DNA of 64,000 nucleotides from CAZNEZ01 sp964572475 (GCA_964572475.1 CAZNEZ010000005.1:1-64000), one strand, 5' to 3'; shown: positions 26,362 to 35,074, counted from the first letter of the stretch. Notes: generated by a model from the letters alone, not told the origin. Numbers and translations: made by a program.

Positions 26362-27375
26362 TTAAGCTAATTCAGAGAAATATTTGATTGTTCTAACCAT
26401 CTGGCTAGTGTATGAATTCTCATTATCATACCATGAAACAACCTGAACCTGTGTATTTCCATCATCCATAGGAGATACCATTGTCTGTGTTGCATCAAAG
26501 ATTGAACCGTATGTGCTTCCAATGATATCACTTGATACGATCTCGTCTTCATTGTAAGCATATGACTCTGTAGCAGCAGCTTTCATAGCTTCATTAATCT
26601 GCTCTTTTGTTACTTTACCTTCTACAACAGCAACTAAGATAGTTGTTGAACCTGTAGGACAAGGAACTCTCTGTGCAGCTCCGATTAATTTACCATTTAA
26701 AGCTGGAATAACTAATCCGATAGCTTTAGCAGCGCCTGTTGAGTTAGGAACGATATTAACAGCAGCAGCACGTGATCTTCTTAAATCACCTTTTCTCTGT
26801 GGTCCATCAAGTGTCATCTGATCACCTGTGTATGAATGAATTGTATTCATAATACCAGATTTGATTGGTGCTAAGTCGTTAAGTGCTTTAGCCATAGGTG
26901 CTAAGCAGTTTGTTGTACATGATGCAGCTGAAATAACTGTATCTGATGACTTTAAGATGTCATGGTTTACATTGTAAACTACTGTTGGAAGGTCATTACC
27001 AGCTGGTGCTGAAATAACAACTTTTCTAGCTCCTGCTTTGATATGAGCTTCTGATTTTTCTTTTGAGCAGTAGAAACCTGTACATTCAAGTACAACGTCT
27101 ACCTTTAATTCTCCCCAAGGAAGTTTAGAAGCATCTGCTTCTGCGTAAATTGTAATCTCTTTTCCATCAACTGTGATTGAGTTCTCGCCAGCTGTTACTT
27201 TATCAGCTAATGCGTACTTTCCCTGTGATGAATCATATTTTAATAGATGTGCGAGCATCTTTGGGCTTGTTAAGTCGTTGATTGCAACTACTTCATATCC
27301 CTCTGCTCCAAACATTTGTCTGAACGCTAAACGTCCGATACGGCCAAAACCATTAATTGCTACTCTTACTGCCAT
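26362..27375 (-). CDS. gap: Glyceraldehyde-3-phosphate dehydrogenase
   Basis: NAD-dependent oxidation of glyceraldehyde 3-phosphate. The 337-residue protein has the Rossmann start INGFGRIGRLAFRQ, catalytic Cys153 in SASCTTNCLAP and the following His in the HSYTGDQ region. Asp34 in AINDLT fits NAD preference. It has a strong ribosome-binding site (AGGAGG), its own promoter (27437-27465) and terminator, so it is probably made as an abundant single-gene transcript. Confidence 0.97.
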   Translation of the reverse strand: MAVRVAINGFGRIGRLAFRQMFGAEGYEVVAINDLTSPKMLAHLLKYDSSQGKYALADKVTAGENSITVDGKEITIYAEADASKLPWGELKVDVVLECTGFYCSKEKSEAHIKAGARKVVISAPAGNDLPTVVYNVNHDILKSSDTVISAASCTTNCLAPMAKALNDLAPIKSGIMNTIHSYTGDQMTLDGPQRKGDLRRSRAAAVNIVPNSTGAAKAIGLVIPALNGKLIGAAQRVPCPTGSTTILVAVVEGKVTKEQINEAMKAAATESYAYNEDEIVSSDIIGSTYGSIFDATQTMVSPMDDGNTQVQVVSWYDNENSYTSQMVRTIKYFSELA

Positions 27376-27436
27376 GATTTTATTTCCTCCTGGTAAAATT
27401 TAAATTTGATTGTTAAAAAAAAATCAACCTGATAGT

Positions 27437-27465
27437 ATTCTACCTAATTTACCCAAAAATATCAA
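27437..27465 (-). promoter_or_regulatory. Promoter of gap
   Basis: Minus strand: -35 TTGATA (27465-27460), 17-bp spacer, -10 TAGAAT (27442-27437), about 62 bp ahead of gap. The leader holds TTGATT and AATCAA arms around an A/T run. Confidence 0.7.
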
Positions 27466-27544
27466 GTCCATTTTAGATAAATATTGTGATAAAGTAATAT
27501 TTTTTATTGTATATCATTATGTAATCTAATATATTCTACTTTAA

Positions 27545-27573
27545 TTGACAATTAAATTCTTTTGACATAAAAT
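27545..27573 (+). promoter_or_regulatory. Promoter of the PHP phosphatase gene
   Basis: -35 TTGACA (27545-27550), 17-bp spacer, -10 TAAAAT (27568-27573), 36 bp before the ATG. It diverges from the gap promoter in the same 234-bp intergenic space. Confidence 0.7.
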
Positions 27574-27609
27574 CTATTCATGAATTTGTTTTAAGAAAGA
27601 AGGATTATT

Positions 27610-28413
27610 ATGATAGCCGATTACCATGTACATTCAGCATTTTCAGGGGATTCCCAAGCTGATTTAGATTTAATAATAAAGCAGGCGATTAAACTTGGGA
27701 TGAAAGATATTTGTATTACTGACCATCTGGATTTTGATTATCCATATGAGGGTTTGAAGTTTGAATTAGATTTTAAACAATATTTTAGCACTCTTAATGT
27801 ATTAAAAGATACTTATGCTGATAAAATCAACATTAATATAGGTATTGAAATGGGGCTTGAGCCATTTCTGGTTAAACAAATCAATTCCACAATTACATCT
27901 TATCCATTTGATTTTGTAATTGGTTCATCTCATCTCGTTAATAGAATAGATCCTTATTATCCTGGCTTTTTTGAAGGAAGAAGTGACAAAGAATGCTTTA
28001 TCGAATACTTTGAAGCTATTTTAGAGAATCTGGAAACAATTAATGATTTTGATGTATATGGGCATATTGATTATATCGTACGATATTCTCCTAATAAGGA
28101 TGCGAATTACTCATATAGTGAATTTTCACTATATATAGACAAGCTCTTAATTAAAATAATTGAAATGGGCAAAGGGATTGAGATTAATACCGGTGCCCTT
28201 AGAAAAGGTCTCACATCTACTAATCCCTGTTTAGACGTTGTACGAAGATATTATGAATTAGGTGGTAGAATTATAACTGTTGGCTCTGATGCGCATTATC
28301 CAGAGCATGTTGGAGCGGATTTTAATAAAGCCGCTAGCATCTTAAGATGCTGCGGTTTTAAAAATTATACTATTTTTAGGAATCGTAAACCTATTCTTCT
28401 ACCTCTACTTTGA
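27610..28413 (+). CDS. hisK: PHP-family histidinol-phosphatase
   Basis: Probably removes phosphate from histidinol phosphate in histidine synthesis. The 267-residue PHP-domain protein has the metal-binding motifs in order: DYHVHSAFSGD (start), ITDHLDF, IGIEMGLEP, IGSSHLV, YGHIDYI and VGSDAHYPEHVG. Members of this family also act on other phosphoesters, so the exact substrate is likely but not certain. Its 3' end overlaps the convergent 76-codon gene by 23 bp. Confidence 0.85.
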   Translation: MIADYHVHSAFSGDSQADLDLIIKQAIKLGMKDICITDHLDFDYPYEGLKFELDFKQYFSTLNVLKDTYADKININIGIEMGLEPFLVKQINSTITSYPFDFVIGSSHLVNRIDPYYPGFFEGRSDKECFIEYFEAILENLETINDFDVYGHIDYIVRYSPNKDANYSYSEFSLYIDKLLIKIIEMGKGIEINTGALRKGLTSTNPCLDVVRRYYELGGRIITVGSDAHYPEHVGADFNKAASILRCCGFKNYTIFRNRKPILLPLL

Positions 28414-28621
28414 GGTAGAATCCTCTATCATTCTCAACAATTTCTTTGATTATCCCTTTTCTTGCCATTACTCTGTCTCTTGGTTTAAAATTAGCAGACA
28501 TTGCAACTGCTGGTTCTACAACATAATAGTAGCTATTTGGAAGTATTCCTTCTCTAAGTTCAACTTCATCACCTTCACTTACAAGACCATTTCTTTCCAT
28601 TTTAAAATCAATAACTCTCAT
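28391..28621 (-). CDS. Small conserved-looking protein, unknown function
   Basis: A 76-residue protein with beta-rich character and alternating charged residues (for example DEVELREG, PRDRVMARKGIIKEI, YLKVEVEE), suggesting a small barrel-like fold. No signal peptide or membrane helix. I cannot name a family. AAAGGTG precedes the ATG at good spacing, supporting a real gene. It ends inside the convergent PHP gene, 23 bp of overlap. No functional clue from neighbours. Confidence 0.65.
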   Translation of the reverse strand: MRVIDFKMERNGLVSEGDEVELREGILPNSYYYVVEPAVAMSANFKPRDRVMARKGIIKEIVENDRGFYLKVEVEE

Positions 28622-28695
28622 ATAATCACCTTTTCCAAATTATATTTATTTGATATATTTAGTATAAATTATTATTTACATTTAGTCTATATAAA

Positions 28696-29439
28696 TCAAT
28701 TCAATAATATATGACGGCTTCTATATTTTCCAATAATAATTATAGCACATGAAAGTACTAATTCTACTATACCTATAACTCCTATATCATAACCATATTT
28801 ACTATAAATATTTGTTCTTGCATAAATCCCCCAATTTCCAAATAAATATTTTCCAATTCCATTAACAAAATGATCCCCTTGGATACACAAGATTTGGGCA
28901 ATTACAATTATTGTTAGCGATATATACTCTTTTCTATATTTTAATACTATATTGGTAAAAATTATCTCTATAAAAATTACATATATGCAAAACGAAAAAA
29001 ACATAATCATTATCTGCTTAATATTAGAAATATAGTTTGTAGCATTAATAATGCCATATATGAAAACTTCAATAAATATAAATGCAAATTCTATTACACA
29101 CAGAAAAACAGATACTAAAACTGTATTTACAATTACATAAGAATAAAAATTTTTAGCACTTATATATCTTGGAGCTGTTATGCTGAATCTTTTATGAATA
29201 ATTTCATTAATGCTACTTCCTACTACTGAATGAATTGCCAACATATTTGCTAACCAAAGCATAAGTTTTAAATCAAATATCTTTGCTTCATATCCTGCTC
29301 CAAACATTGTTCTAAAGATGCAAACTATGTCAAAGCTATTTATATTGATACCCTTATCTATAATGATAAAGTTCATAATAACTGCCATAACAGCAAAAAA
29401 AGTAAATGTTCTTGACTCAAGATAGACTTTATTTCTCAT
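28696..29439 (-). CDS. ABC-2-type transporter permease (third of the locus)
   Basis: A 247-residue membrane protein with about six hydrophobic helices and little polar sequence, as in small ABC-2 permeases. Its start overlaps the ATPase gene end by 4 bp, so these two form a coupled pair, and it is the last gene of the locus. Sizes near 250 residues recall permeases of bacteriocin immunity or peptide export systems (LanE/LanG, BcrB type), which is inference from size only. Confidence 0.8.
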   Translation of the reverse strand: MRNKVYLESRTFTFFAVMAVIMNFIIIDKGININSFDIVCIFRTMFGAGYEAKIFDLKLMLWLANMLAIHSVVGSSINEIIHKRFSITAPRYISAKNFYSYVIVNTVLVSVFLCVIEFAFIFIEVFIYGIINATNYISNIKQIMIMFFSFCIYVIFIEIIFTNIVLKYRKEYISLTIIVIAQILCIQGDHFVNGIGKYLFGNWGIYARTNIYSKYGYDIGVIGIVELVLSCAIIIIGKYRSRHILLN

Positions 29440-30065
29440 TTTGAAATTATTTCTCCTTTATTCATCTCAAAAACCTCATCACATAGTACTTCTATATCCT
29501 CTTTATTATGGCTGGTAATTATTATTATTCTTTCTTCATTCTTCATCGATAATAATAGATTTCTTATATCTTCAACGCCTTCATTGTCCAATCCATTCAT
29601 TGGTTCATCAAGCATAAGAATTTTAGGATTTTCCATTATTGCTTGTGCTATACCTAACCTCTGACGCATTCCTAATGAATACTTACCTACCCTTTTTTTA
29701 GATTTAGGATCTAGTCCAACTTTTTCAATTGCCGTACAAATATCATTATCGTCTATTTTGTTCTGAATAACTGCAAGTCTTTTTAAGTTTGAAAATGCAG
29801 ATTGGTAAGATATAAACCCCGGTGTTTCAATAATAATACCAATACTTCTTGGAAAATCAATATCCTCACCAATTATATCACCATCAATTTCTATCGTACC
29901 CGTTGTAGGAATTGTTAATCCACAAATCATTTTCATTAAAACAGTTTTTCCCGATCCATTTCTTCCAACTATTCCATAAATTTTGTTTTCTTTCAATTCT
30001 AGTTCAAGAGGTTTTATAACTTGTTCGTTTTTGTATGTTTTACTAAGATTTTTAATTTTTATCAT
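29436..30065 (-). CDS. ABC transporter ATPase
   Basis: The only ATPase in the locus, 209 residues. Walker A GRNGSGKT is at 34-41, the signature is the non-classical YSLGMRQRLGIA, Walker B is ILMLDEPMNGLD, and the His switch is IIITSHNKED. BcrA/CcmA-like exporters have this signature variation and short length. I start at the ATG at 30065 with GGTGA upstream; a TTG at 30086 is in frame. The three permeases around it suggest it powers more than one membrane complex or a three-subunit one. Confidence 0.93.
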   Translation of the reverse strand: MIKIKNLSKTYKNEQVIKPLELELKENKIYGIVGRNGSGKTVLMKMICGLTIPTTGTIEIDGDIIGEDIDFPRSIGIIIETPGFISYQSAFSNLKRLAVIQNKIDDNDICTAIEKVGLDPKSKKRVGKYSLGMRQRLGIAQAIMENPKILMLDEPMNGLDNEGVEDIRNLLLSMKNEERIIIITSHNKEDIEVLCDEVFEMNKGEIISK

Positions 30066-30113
30066 AATATCACCATTCTTTCTCAAATCATTGTATCATT
30101 TAATATTTAATTT

Positions 30114-31217
30114 TTACTCACTATATACATTAGAAGTATACCTCATTAAGCCATCAGTCAAGCAAATGGTATATGTTCCGTTGTCTTTAGACCAAGTATC
30201 ATTAGAAAAGTTATATATCTCATTAACTGTACTTATCTCAATTGCTGGTACAATGCTTATTCCTTTAACATCATCAGAATTAGGAATATATACATATCTA
30301 GTACTCTTGACATGACAATACTTATAATACCTCTCTTTATTACTATTATCTTCAAGATATTTCCTTAGAATATTTATTAATTCATCACTCGATTCAACTT
30401 TTTCACTTTTAAGTTCAGCTTTAGAATTTATATTTCTAATATTCATAAGCACAATTCCTACTATTTTAGAATTTTTAATCGAAACTTGCACTATCTCGGC
30501 ACTACCAATAGTTTCATTTTGCATTACAACACTTGAAGAGCAAGTTAATGGCACTCCCTCATAAGCTCCTTCTGCACATACTGTATATTGATTTAATTCA
30601 TTCCTCGTAATGGAGCTAATTACATATGAAAGTTTACGTTCTTCTGATGAAATACCACTATCATTTAAAAACGAACTCATTATCGCTTTAATTTCACTAT
30701 CAGTCATTTGATTACCCACTGTATTCTGTGTATCAATATCCGTAAATGAGTATGATAGGAATCCTGTGCTTTCACAATAATCTAATACTTCTGAATTTCT
30801 TTCTGATGATACAATAACTTCCTCATTTGTAGCTTCAGTTTTTGATGTATTTTTATTTGTAAAATATTTATCATATATTGAATCAAATATTCCTTTTCCT
30901 AGTTCTTTAGATGCATTCAATATGTATATTTTTTTTGATTTATCAACAGATACCAGGTTCTCGTCTGTTAATTCATATCCATAACCTTCTGGAATACCAT
31001 ATAGCTCATGCAATTCTTTATTAATCTGTAAATTTCGACTTTGAATACTATCAACATTATCAAGTGAGCTTCCTTGATTAACAGAACTAGTTTCAGTAAT
31101 TTCAACATATTGGATATTATCATTAGTATATATTTTAAGAACAAAATATGAAATAACTATTGTTACAATACCTACAATTAATGCTACACTAATTATAAAA
31201 ATATTCTTTTTTCTCAC
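30114..31217 (-). CDS. Membrane-anchored extracytoplasmic protein of the ABC locus
   Basis: A 367-residue protein with one N-terminal membrane helix (about 5-27) and a long outside part, with no recognised enzyme motif. The segment YTVCAEGAYEGVPLT parallels YTVIMRSYYKNIPIT in the 297-residue protein encoded at 32738-33631, and both have similar following strands, suggesting distant paralogues. The layout resembles YycI/PepSY-like two-domain beta folds; this is inference. It lies 16 bp from the permease gene on the same strand. Confidence 0.75.
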   Translation of the reverse strand: MRKKNIFIISVALIVGIVTIVISYFVLKIYTNDNIQYVEITETSSVNQGSSLDNVDSIQSRNLQINKELHELYGIPEGYGYELTDENLVSVDKSKKIYILNASKELGKGIFDSIYDKYFTNKNTSKTEATNEEVIVSSERNSEVLDYCESTGFLSYSFTDIDTQNTVGNQMTDSEIKAIMSSFLNDSGISSEERKLSYVISSITRNELNQYTVCAEGAYEGVPLTCSSSVVMQNETIGSAEIVQVSIKNSKIVGIVLMNIRNINSKAELKSEKVESSDELINILRKYLEDNSNKERYYKYCHVKSTRYVYIPNSDDVKGISIVPAIEISTVNEIYNFSNDTWSKDNGTYTICLTDGLMRYTSNVYSE

Positions 31218-31232
31218 CTTTAAGCCTCCTTA

Positions 31233-31979
31233 CTAATTGAAGAGCATATCTTGTTTTCTTAATGTTTCTTCTGAAAATGCATAAAGTAAAATTGATAAAA
31301 TCATAAAATAGCAACTAGCATAAATCAAATGGAATATATCTCCTGAGCTAAATGACTGACTTATATAATTAGGCATAATAAATCTATATATTTGAATATT
31401 ATTGTTCATCATAAATGCGCACACTCCATTATCAATAAGAATTAGTAAAATACATATTGCATTACCAGCTCCATGTTTAAGTATTAAATTACATATTAAA
31501 CATAATACCGAAAATAATAATGATAATAAAACAAATAGTATAAATGCAAAAATGTCATTCTTATTAGGTACAGGCTTGCTATAATTAATGCATCTATTAC
31601 CTGCACACAGTAAGATAACGTATGTTAAAACATAGTAAATAGAACTGATAATAATAGAATATAAAATTTGGGAAATCATCCAAACGCTTCTATTAGTACG
31701 CATAATCATCTGCATTGTACAATTATTTAACTTAGGAATATCACATAAAATAACCAAAATAGCAATCTTTATATAATTACCAGTTGAATTAGATAAAATA
31801 TTGCTCATCAGTGAAGACGCATCCCATTTAACATCTAGCATAAAATGTGGGAAAATCCCACTTAATTGAACAAAAAAGAATCCACTTATAAGTATTAAGA
31901 TTGACCAAAATCTAGCACCAAGTAAAGTGTCCATTAGATTCTGTTTTACAATTGATATTATACTATTTATTTTATTCAT
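31233..31979 (-). CDS. ABC-2-type transporter permease (second of the locus)
   Basis: A 248-residue protein with about six hydrophobic helices. An N-terminal cytoplasmic helix precedes a membrane helix starting near FWSILILISGFFF, and loops are short. Its start overlaps the preceding permease gene by 8 bp, showing tight coupling, and it presumably forms a heterodimer with that permease. No ATPase lies directly beside this pair; the one at 29436-30065 is the candidate. Confidence 0.8.
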   Translation of the reverse strand: MNKINSIISIVKQNLMDTLLGARFWSILILISGFFFVQLSGIFPHFMLDVKWDASSLMSNILSNSTGNYIKIAILVILCDIPKLNNCTMQMIMRTNRSVWMISQILYSIIISSIYYVLTYVILLCAGNRCINYSKPVPNKNDIFAFILFVLLSLLFSVLCLICNLILKHGAGNAICILLILIDNGVCAFMMNNNIQIYRFIMPNYISQSFSSGDIFHLIYASCYFMILSILLYAFSEETLRKQDMLFN

Positions 31980-32745
31980 TTTGATGCCTCCTTTTTAAAA
32001 CCAAATAGGAACACATAAAAAACACAAATATAATTAGAGAGCAATACCCTAATGAAAATGGTATTCCCCCAAACAATAGGTTTTCGCTGTTATCAATCGT
32101 CATATACTGTATATTAAGCAAATCAATTTTAGCTAGCGAAGAAATAACATTGATAGTTGCCAATACTAAATATGGTCCAATTATAGCTATGTACTTATTC
32201 TTTGAAATAGCAGCAAACGAAACAGCTATAGCTGGTGCCACTCCTGCTTGAATAATGTTAGATAATAGATAAATCCAAAACATTAATAACCCTTTATTAG
32301 TATTATATAAATAGTATTTCATGGGTTCAATTGGACGAATATTATTAATTGTAAATTCAAAATGCACATCTGGGTTCAGAATAAGTATTGTAACAAAAAA
32401 TAATATGAATGTAATAAGTACCATAATCATCCCAGATGCAATTGATCCAATCATTCTTGTTAAAAGATATTTAATATAACTACATCTTGTCGAAATCAAC
32501 TCATAATATCCTTTTTTCATTTCATCAACAATAATAAATGAAGAAGGTAATGCTGAAACGACAATTAATGAAATAGTGAAAAATCCTGATAATCTCATTG
32601 AATAAAAATATACCTCTTGAAGTGATATACTTGTTTCGTGCAAAAAGACTTCATATCCTCCCCATATCATACCAATGTAAAGAACAAGGATACATATAAA
32701 ATATATTGGAGAGACTACTATTCCTTTTAGATAATTTTTAGTCAT
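31972..32745 (-). CDS. ABC-2-type transporter permease (first of the locus)
   Basis: A 257-residue protein with about six hydrophobic helices. The segment IIVDEMKKGYYELISTRCSYIKYLLTR between the second and third helices is typical of ABC-2 permeases, where an amphipathic coupling helix contacts the ATPase. It overlaps the ends of both neighbours by 8 bp each, so the four-gene stretch 30114-33631 is probably translated as a unit. Substrate unknown. Confidence 0.82.
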   Translation of the reverse strand: MTKNYLKGIVVSPIYFICILVLYIGMIWGGYEVFLHETSISLQEVYFYSMRLSGFFTISLIVVSALPSSFIIVDEMKKGYYELISTRCSYIKYLLTRMIGSIASGMIMVLITFILFFVTILILNPDVHFEFTINNIRPIEPMKYYLYNTNKGLLMFWIYLLSNIIQAGVAPAIAVSFAAISKNKYIAIIGPYLVLATINVISSLAKIDLLNIQYMTIDNSENLLFGGIPFSLGYCSLIIFVFFMCSYLVLKRRHQNE

Positions 32746-33631
32746 TAATTATTCCTCCGTATACTTCACCTGTAATAATATCTACATCAATGTAACTCAC
32801 ATTATTTTCATATTCTATTTCAAATTCATACATTGGCTTAAGATAATCATCTTTATATACATAAACAAGTTCTACAGAGGAAACTATATAATCAGTAGCT
32901 TCATATGTATTTTGAAAATAATTCAAAACTAGCTTTTCTGCATCCTCTGATGTTCCAATACAATCTCTAAAGTCAATAACACTACCAAGCATTAGACTAA
33001 ACGAACCAATTCCTGAAATATCTGCTTCTACAACTTTTCCATTCTTATATTTTAATAATATATATTGAGATATTGTATCATTAATAGTATTAGCTGTAAT
33101 AGGAATATTTTTATAATAGCTTCTCATAATAACAGTATATACATTTTCCTTAGATTGTGAAATCTTATATATATCATATGTTTTTGTGCCCTCATTACAA
33201 TTAATATTCATATCGGATAGAATCTTATTCGCTAATGATGAAATTTCTTCTCGAGAATATTCTTTACCAATAGAATCATCATATTTGTCCTCATATTTAT
33301 AACTTATTGAGTCTTCAGATACTAAAAGCTCTTCACTTATTCCATTTATTGAATACTTGTATTCATTTGTAATTTCTCCCTTCTCTATCTTGTTTTCAAT
33401 ATCAGATTCCGTTTTTAAAAGACTAATAAACGCATTTTGAGGTGTTAAATAAGTTTTAAATAATGACATTTGATACAAATCATATTCTCCCAAATTAATA
33501 ACTTCAGTTTTGCTACGGTTAAGAGTTATTTTATTAAAATCAGGATATTCAATCTCTGGATATGCTCCAAAGAAAAGTAGTGCAAAAGTAACTAAAATCC
33601 ATATGCTACAAATTAATATACCCTTCTTCAT
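32738..33631 (-). CDS. Membrane-anchored extracytoplasmic protein with PepSY-like end
   Basis: A 297-residue protein with an N-terminal membrane helix (about 4-23) and an outside domain. The end, PMYEFEIEYENNVSYIDVDIITGEVYG, looks like a PepSY-type repeat, a fold often found in inhibitors or sensors outside the cell. It appears paralogous to the 367-residue protein at 30114-31217. The gene overlaps the first permease by 8 bp and follows the 195-residue protein by 26 bp. A role in substrate or signal recognition for the transporter is inference. Confidence 0.75.
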   Translation of the reverse strand: MKKGILICSIWILVTFALLFFGAYPEIEYPDFNKITLNRSKTEVINLGEYDLYQMSLFKTYLTPQNAFISLLKTESDIENKIEKGEITNEYKYSINGISEELLVSEDSISYKYEDKYDDSIGKEYSREEISSLANKILSDMNINCNEGTKTYDIYKISQSKENVYTVIMRSYYKNIPITANTINDTISQYILLKYKNGKVVEADISGIGSFSLMLGSVIDFRDCIGTSEDAEKLVLNYFQNTYEATDYIVSSVELVYVYKDDYLKPMYEFEIEYENNVSYIDVDIITGEVYGGIIND

Positions 33632-33657
33632 ATGTCCTCCTTATAAAAATATTTAAG

Positions 33658-34245
33658 TTAGTCTTCAGGAACTTCAGGATTATATGTTAATTCTTTATTC
33701 CACTCATATTTATTACATACTGATTCAAAAAAAGTCCTCCAATCATCTTTAGGAATCAACTTATATGCAATTTGATTCTCTGTATAATTTTCCATAATAA
33801 ACACAATTAAATATTTATTATCTACTGAATTTCTAAATGAGTACTGACTTTTTTTGTTTGTTAAGATTGTAAATGATTTATCATAATTCTTCGCCATATC
33901 AATTATTTCTTCATTAGTTAACATACTATTAGAAGTATCGTTTTCCACAACAAATGATAATATATCATCAATAATTTTTACATAATCTTTTTTATTAGCT
34001 AACAAATATATATAAGTATCATCACTAGCTACTCCATAAAAAATACTTTCAATATTACTTTCCGAAAGATTGTAAACTTCAGAAAATTCATTAATATGTA
34101 ACAAATCTATATAGTTGACTTCTTCTTTGATTAATGTAGTTTCATTATCGTTTTTTAACAATTTCCCTTTGTTAAAAATTACTATTGCTAATATAACTAA
34201 TAGTATGGCTAATATTGATGCAACAATACAATACTTTTTTTTCAT
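33658..34245 (-). CDS. Membrane-anchored small extracytoplasmic protein
   Basis: A 195-residue protein: membrane helix at about 5-24, then a linker and a mixed alpha/beta domain with many Asp, Asn and Lys. I do not recognise a family. I start at the ATG at 34245 because GGAG lies 6 bases upstream; the ATG at 34257 overlaps that site. If the scaffold gap is false, it begins 48 bp after the secreted-protein stop codon, placing it in the same transcript. Confidence 0.72.
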   Translation of the reverse strand: MKKKYCIVASILAILLVILAIVIFNKGKLLKNDNETTLIKEEVNYIDLLHINEFSEVYNLSESNIESIFYGVASDDTYIYLLANKKDYVKIIDDILSFVVENDTSNSMLTNEEIIDMAKNYDKSFTILTNKKSQYSFRNSVDNKYLIVFIMENYTENQIAYKLIPKDDWRTFFESVCNKYEWNKELTYNPEVPED

Positions 34246-34258
34246 AAAAGGCTCCATT

Positions 34259-34468
34259 CTACTTTATTTTAAAAACGACTAATTATGTACAACTTATGGT
34301 CTCCATATTCCAGNNNNNNNNNNNNNNNNNNNNNNNNNNNNNNNNNNNNNNNNNNNNNNNNNNNNNNNNNNNNNNNNNNNNNNNNNNNNNNNNNNNNNNN
34401 NNNNNNNNNNNNNCTACTTTATTTTAAAAACGACTAATTATGTACAACTTATGGTCTCCATATTCCAG
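34259..34468. other. Scaffold gap with identical 55-base flanks
   Basis: Bases 34314-34413 are 100 N. The 55 bases left of the gap (34259-34313) equal the 55 bases right of it (34414-34468). Contigs ending in the same 55-mer are typical of a de Bruijn graph assembly with k=55. The simplest reading is a single junction without a gap, so about 155 bases here are surplus. A collapsed tandem copy of the secreted-protein gene end is the alternative. Confidence 0.9.
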
Positions 34469-34901
34469 AAATATTAATTCCATAAATTCTAAAACCATCT
34501 ACATAATTATCTGCAACTCTTCCATATAAAGTATAGAAAACATTTGTAGTATTAGTTCCTGCTTTATAAGCTGTAGATAAGTTTCCTATTCCTTGAATAA
34601 ATCCTATAGTACTAGCAGATACAGTTGTATAAGTTGATGTCCTTTTTGCTATAAAGTAAACTTTAGGTAACAAATCTAATCTGTTTACTGTATCAACTTT
34701 AACAGTATAATAATTATAGGTTGCTATTTTTCTCTTTGTTACTATTCCGGTATTAGTGTTATTGCAATCAATAGCAGTTGCACCAAATCGTGATTGATTT
34801 TCTGAGTTATCAATAATAGGAATAGCAGCAAATGATGCTACTGAAGCCAACATAGCAATAACTAGTGACAAAATCAGAATTTTCTTTGTTCTGTTTTTCA
34901 T
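34449..34901 (-). CDS. Small secreted protein of the ABC locus
   Basis: A 150-residue protein with a clear Sec signal peptide: basic start, hydrophobic core (about 8-22) and cleavage near VASFA after residue 25. The mature part of about 125 residues is rich in Thr, Tyr, Asn and Gly, has one Cys, looks beta-rich and ends GIWRP. No enzyme motif. AAGGAGG precedes the start. Its final codons lie in the 55-base duplicate at the scaffold gap. A lactococcin 972-like or DUF2712-like role came to mind but cannot be shown. Confidence 0.8.
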   Translation of the reverse strand: MKNRTKKILILSLVIAMLASVASFAAIPIIDNSENQSRFGATAIDCNNTNTGIVTKRKIATYNYYTVKVDTVNRLDLLPKVYFIAKRTSTYTTVSASTIGFIQGIGNLSTAYKAGTNTTNVFYTLYGRVADNYVDGFRIYGINISGIWRP

Positions 34902-34921
34902 AAATATCCTCCTTAATATGC

Positions 34922-34940
34922 ATTGATTTGATAAATCAAT
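34922..34940 (-). other. Short hairpin ahead of the secreted-protein gene
   Basis: ATTGATTT (34922-34929) and AAATCAAT (34933-34940) form a perfect 8-bp stem with a 3-base loop, 15 bp upstream of the AAGGAGG site. Possible mRNA processing or translation control; inference. Confidence 0.4.
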
Positions 34941-34981
34941 TCTGAATGTTTTTTTGTTAAAAAAAAGAATGTATGCATATG

Positions 34982-35074
34982 CTATGGAAAGTAAATATGA
35001 TTTTCTTTAAGAACATTTTTAATCAACTTCAGCTCACCAGCAATGATATAAATATCTTTTTTTAGTACATACAT
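34982..35074 (-). CDS. 30-residue peptide with strong ribosome-binding site
   Basis: A 30-codon frame, ATG at 35074 to TAG at 34982, preceded by AAAGGAGGTG 8 bases upstream. The peptide has no leader or cysteine; its middle, IIAGELKLIKNVLKE, would form an amphipathic helix. It resembles IIAGIIKVIKSLIEQ of the staphylococcal phenol-soluble modulin alpha1 (7 of 15 identical). It is the first gene behind the locus promoter. Alternatives are a regulatory leader peptide or a signalling peptide. Reality of the gene is supported by its ribosome site; function is open. Confidence 0.55.
   Translation of the reverse strand: MYVLKKDIYIIAGELKLIKNVLKENHIYFP

Noticed and set aside
27400..27465. Rex operator near the gap promoter
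   Set aside because: TTGATT/AATCAA arms exist in the leader, but spacing and sequence do not match the known Rex consensus.
34449..34901. Lactococcin 972-type bacteriocin
   Set aside because: Signal peptide and size fit loosely, but the conserved residues of that family are not evident; kept as unknown secreted protein.
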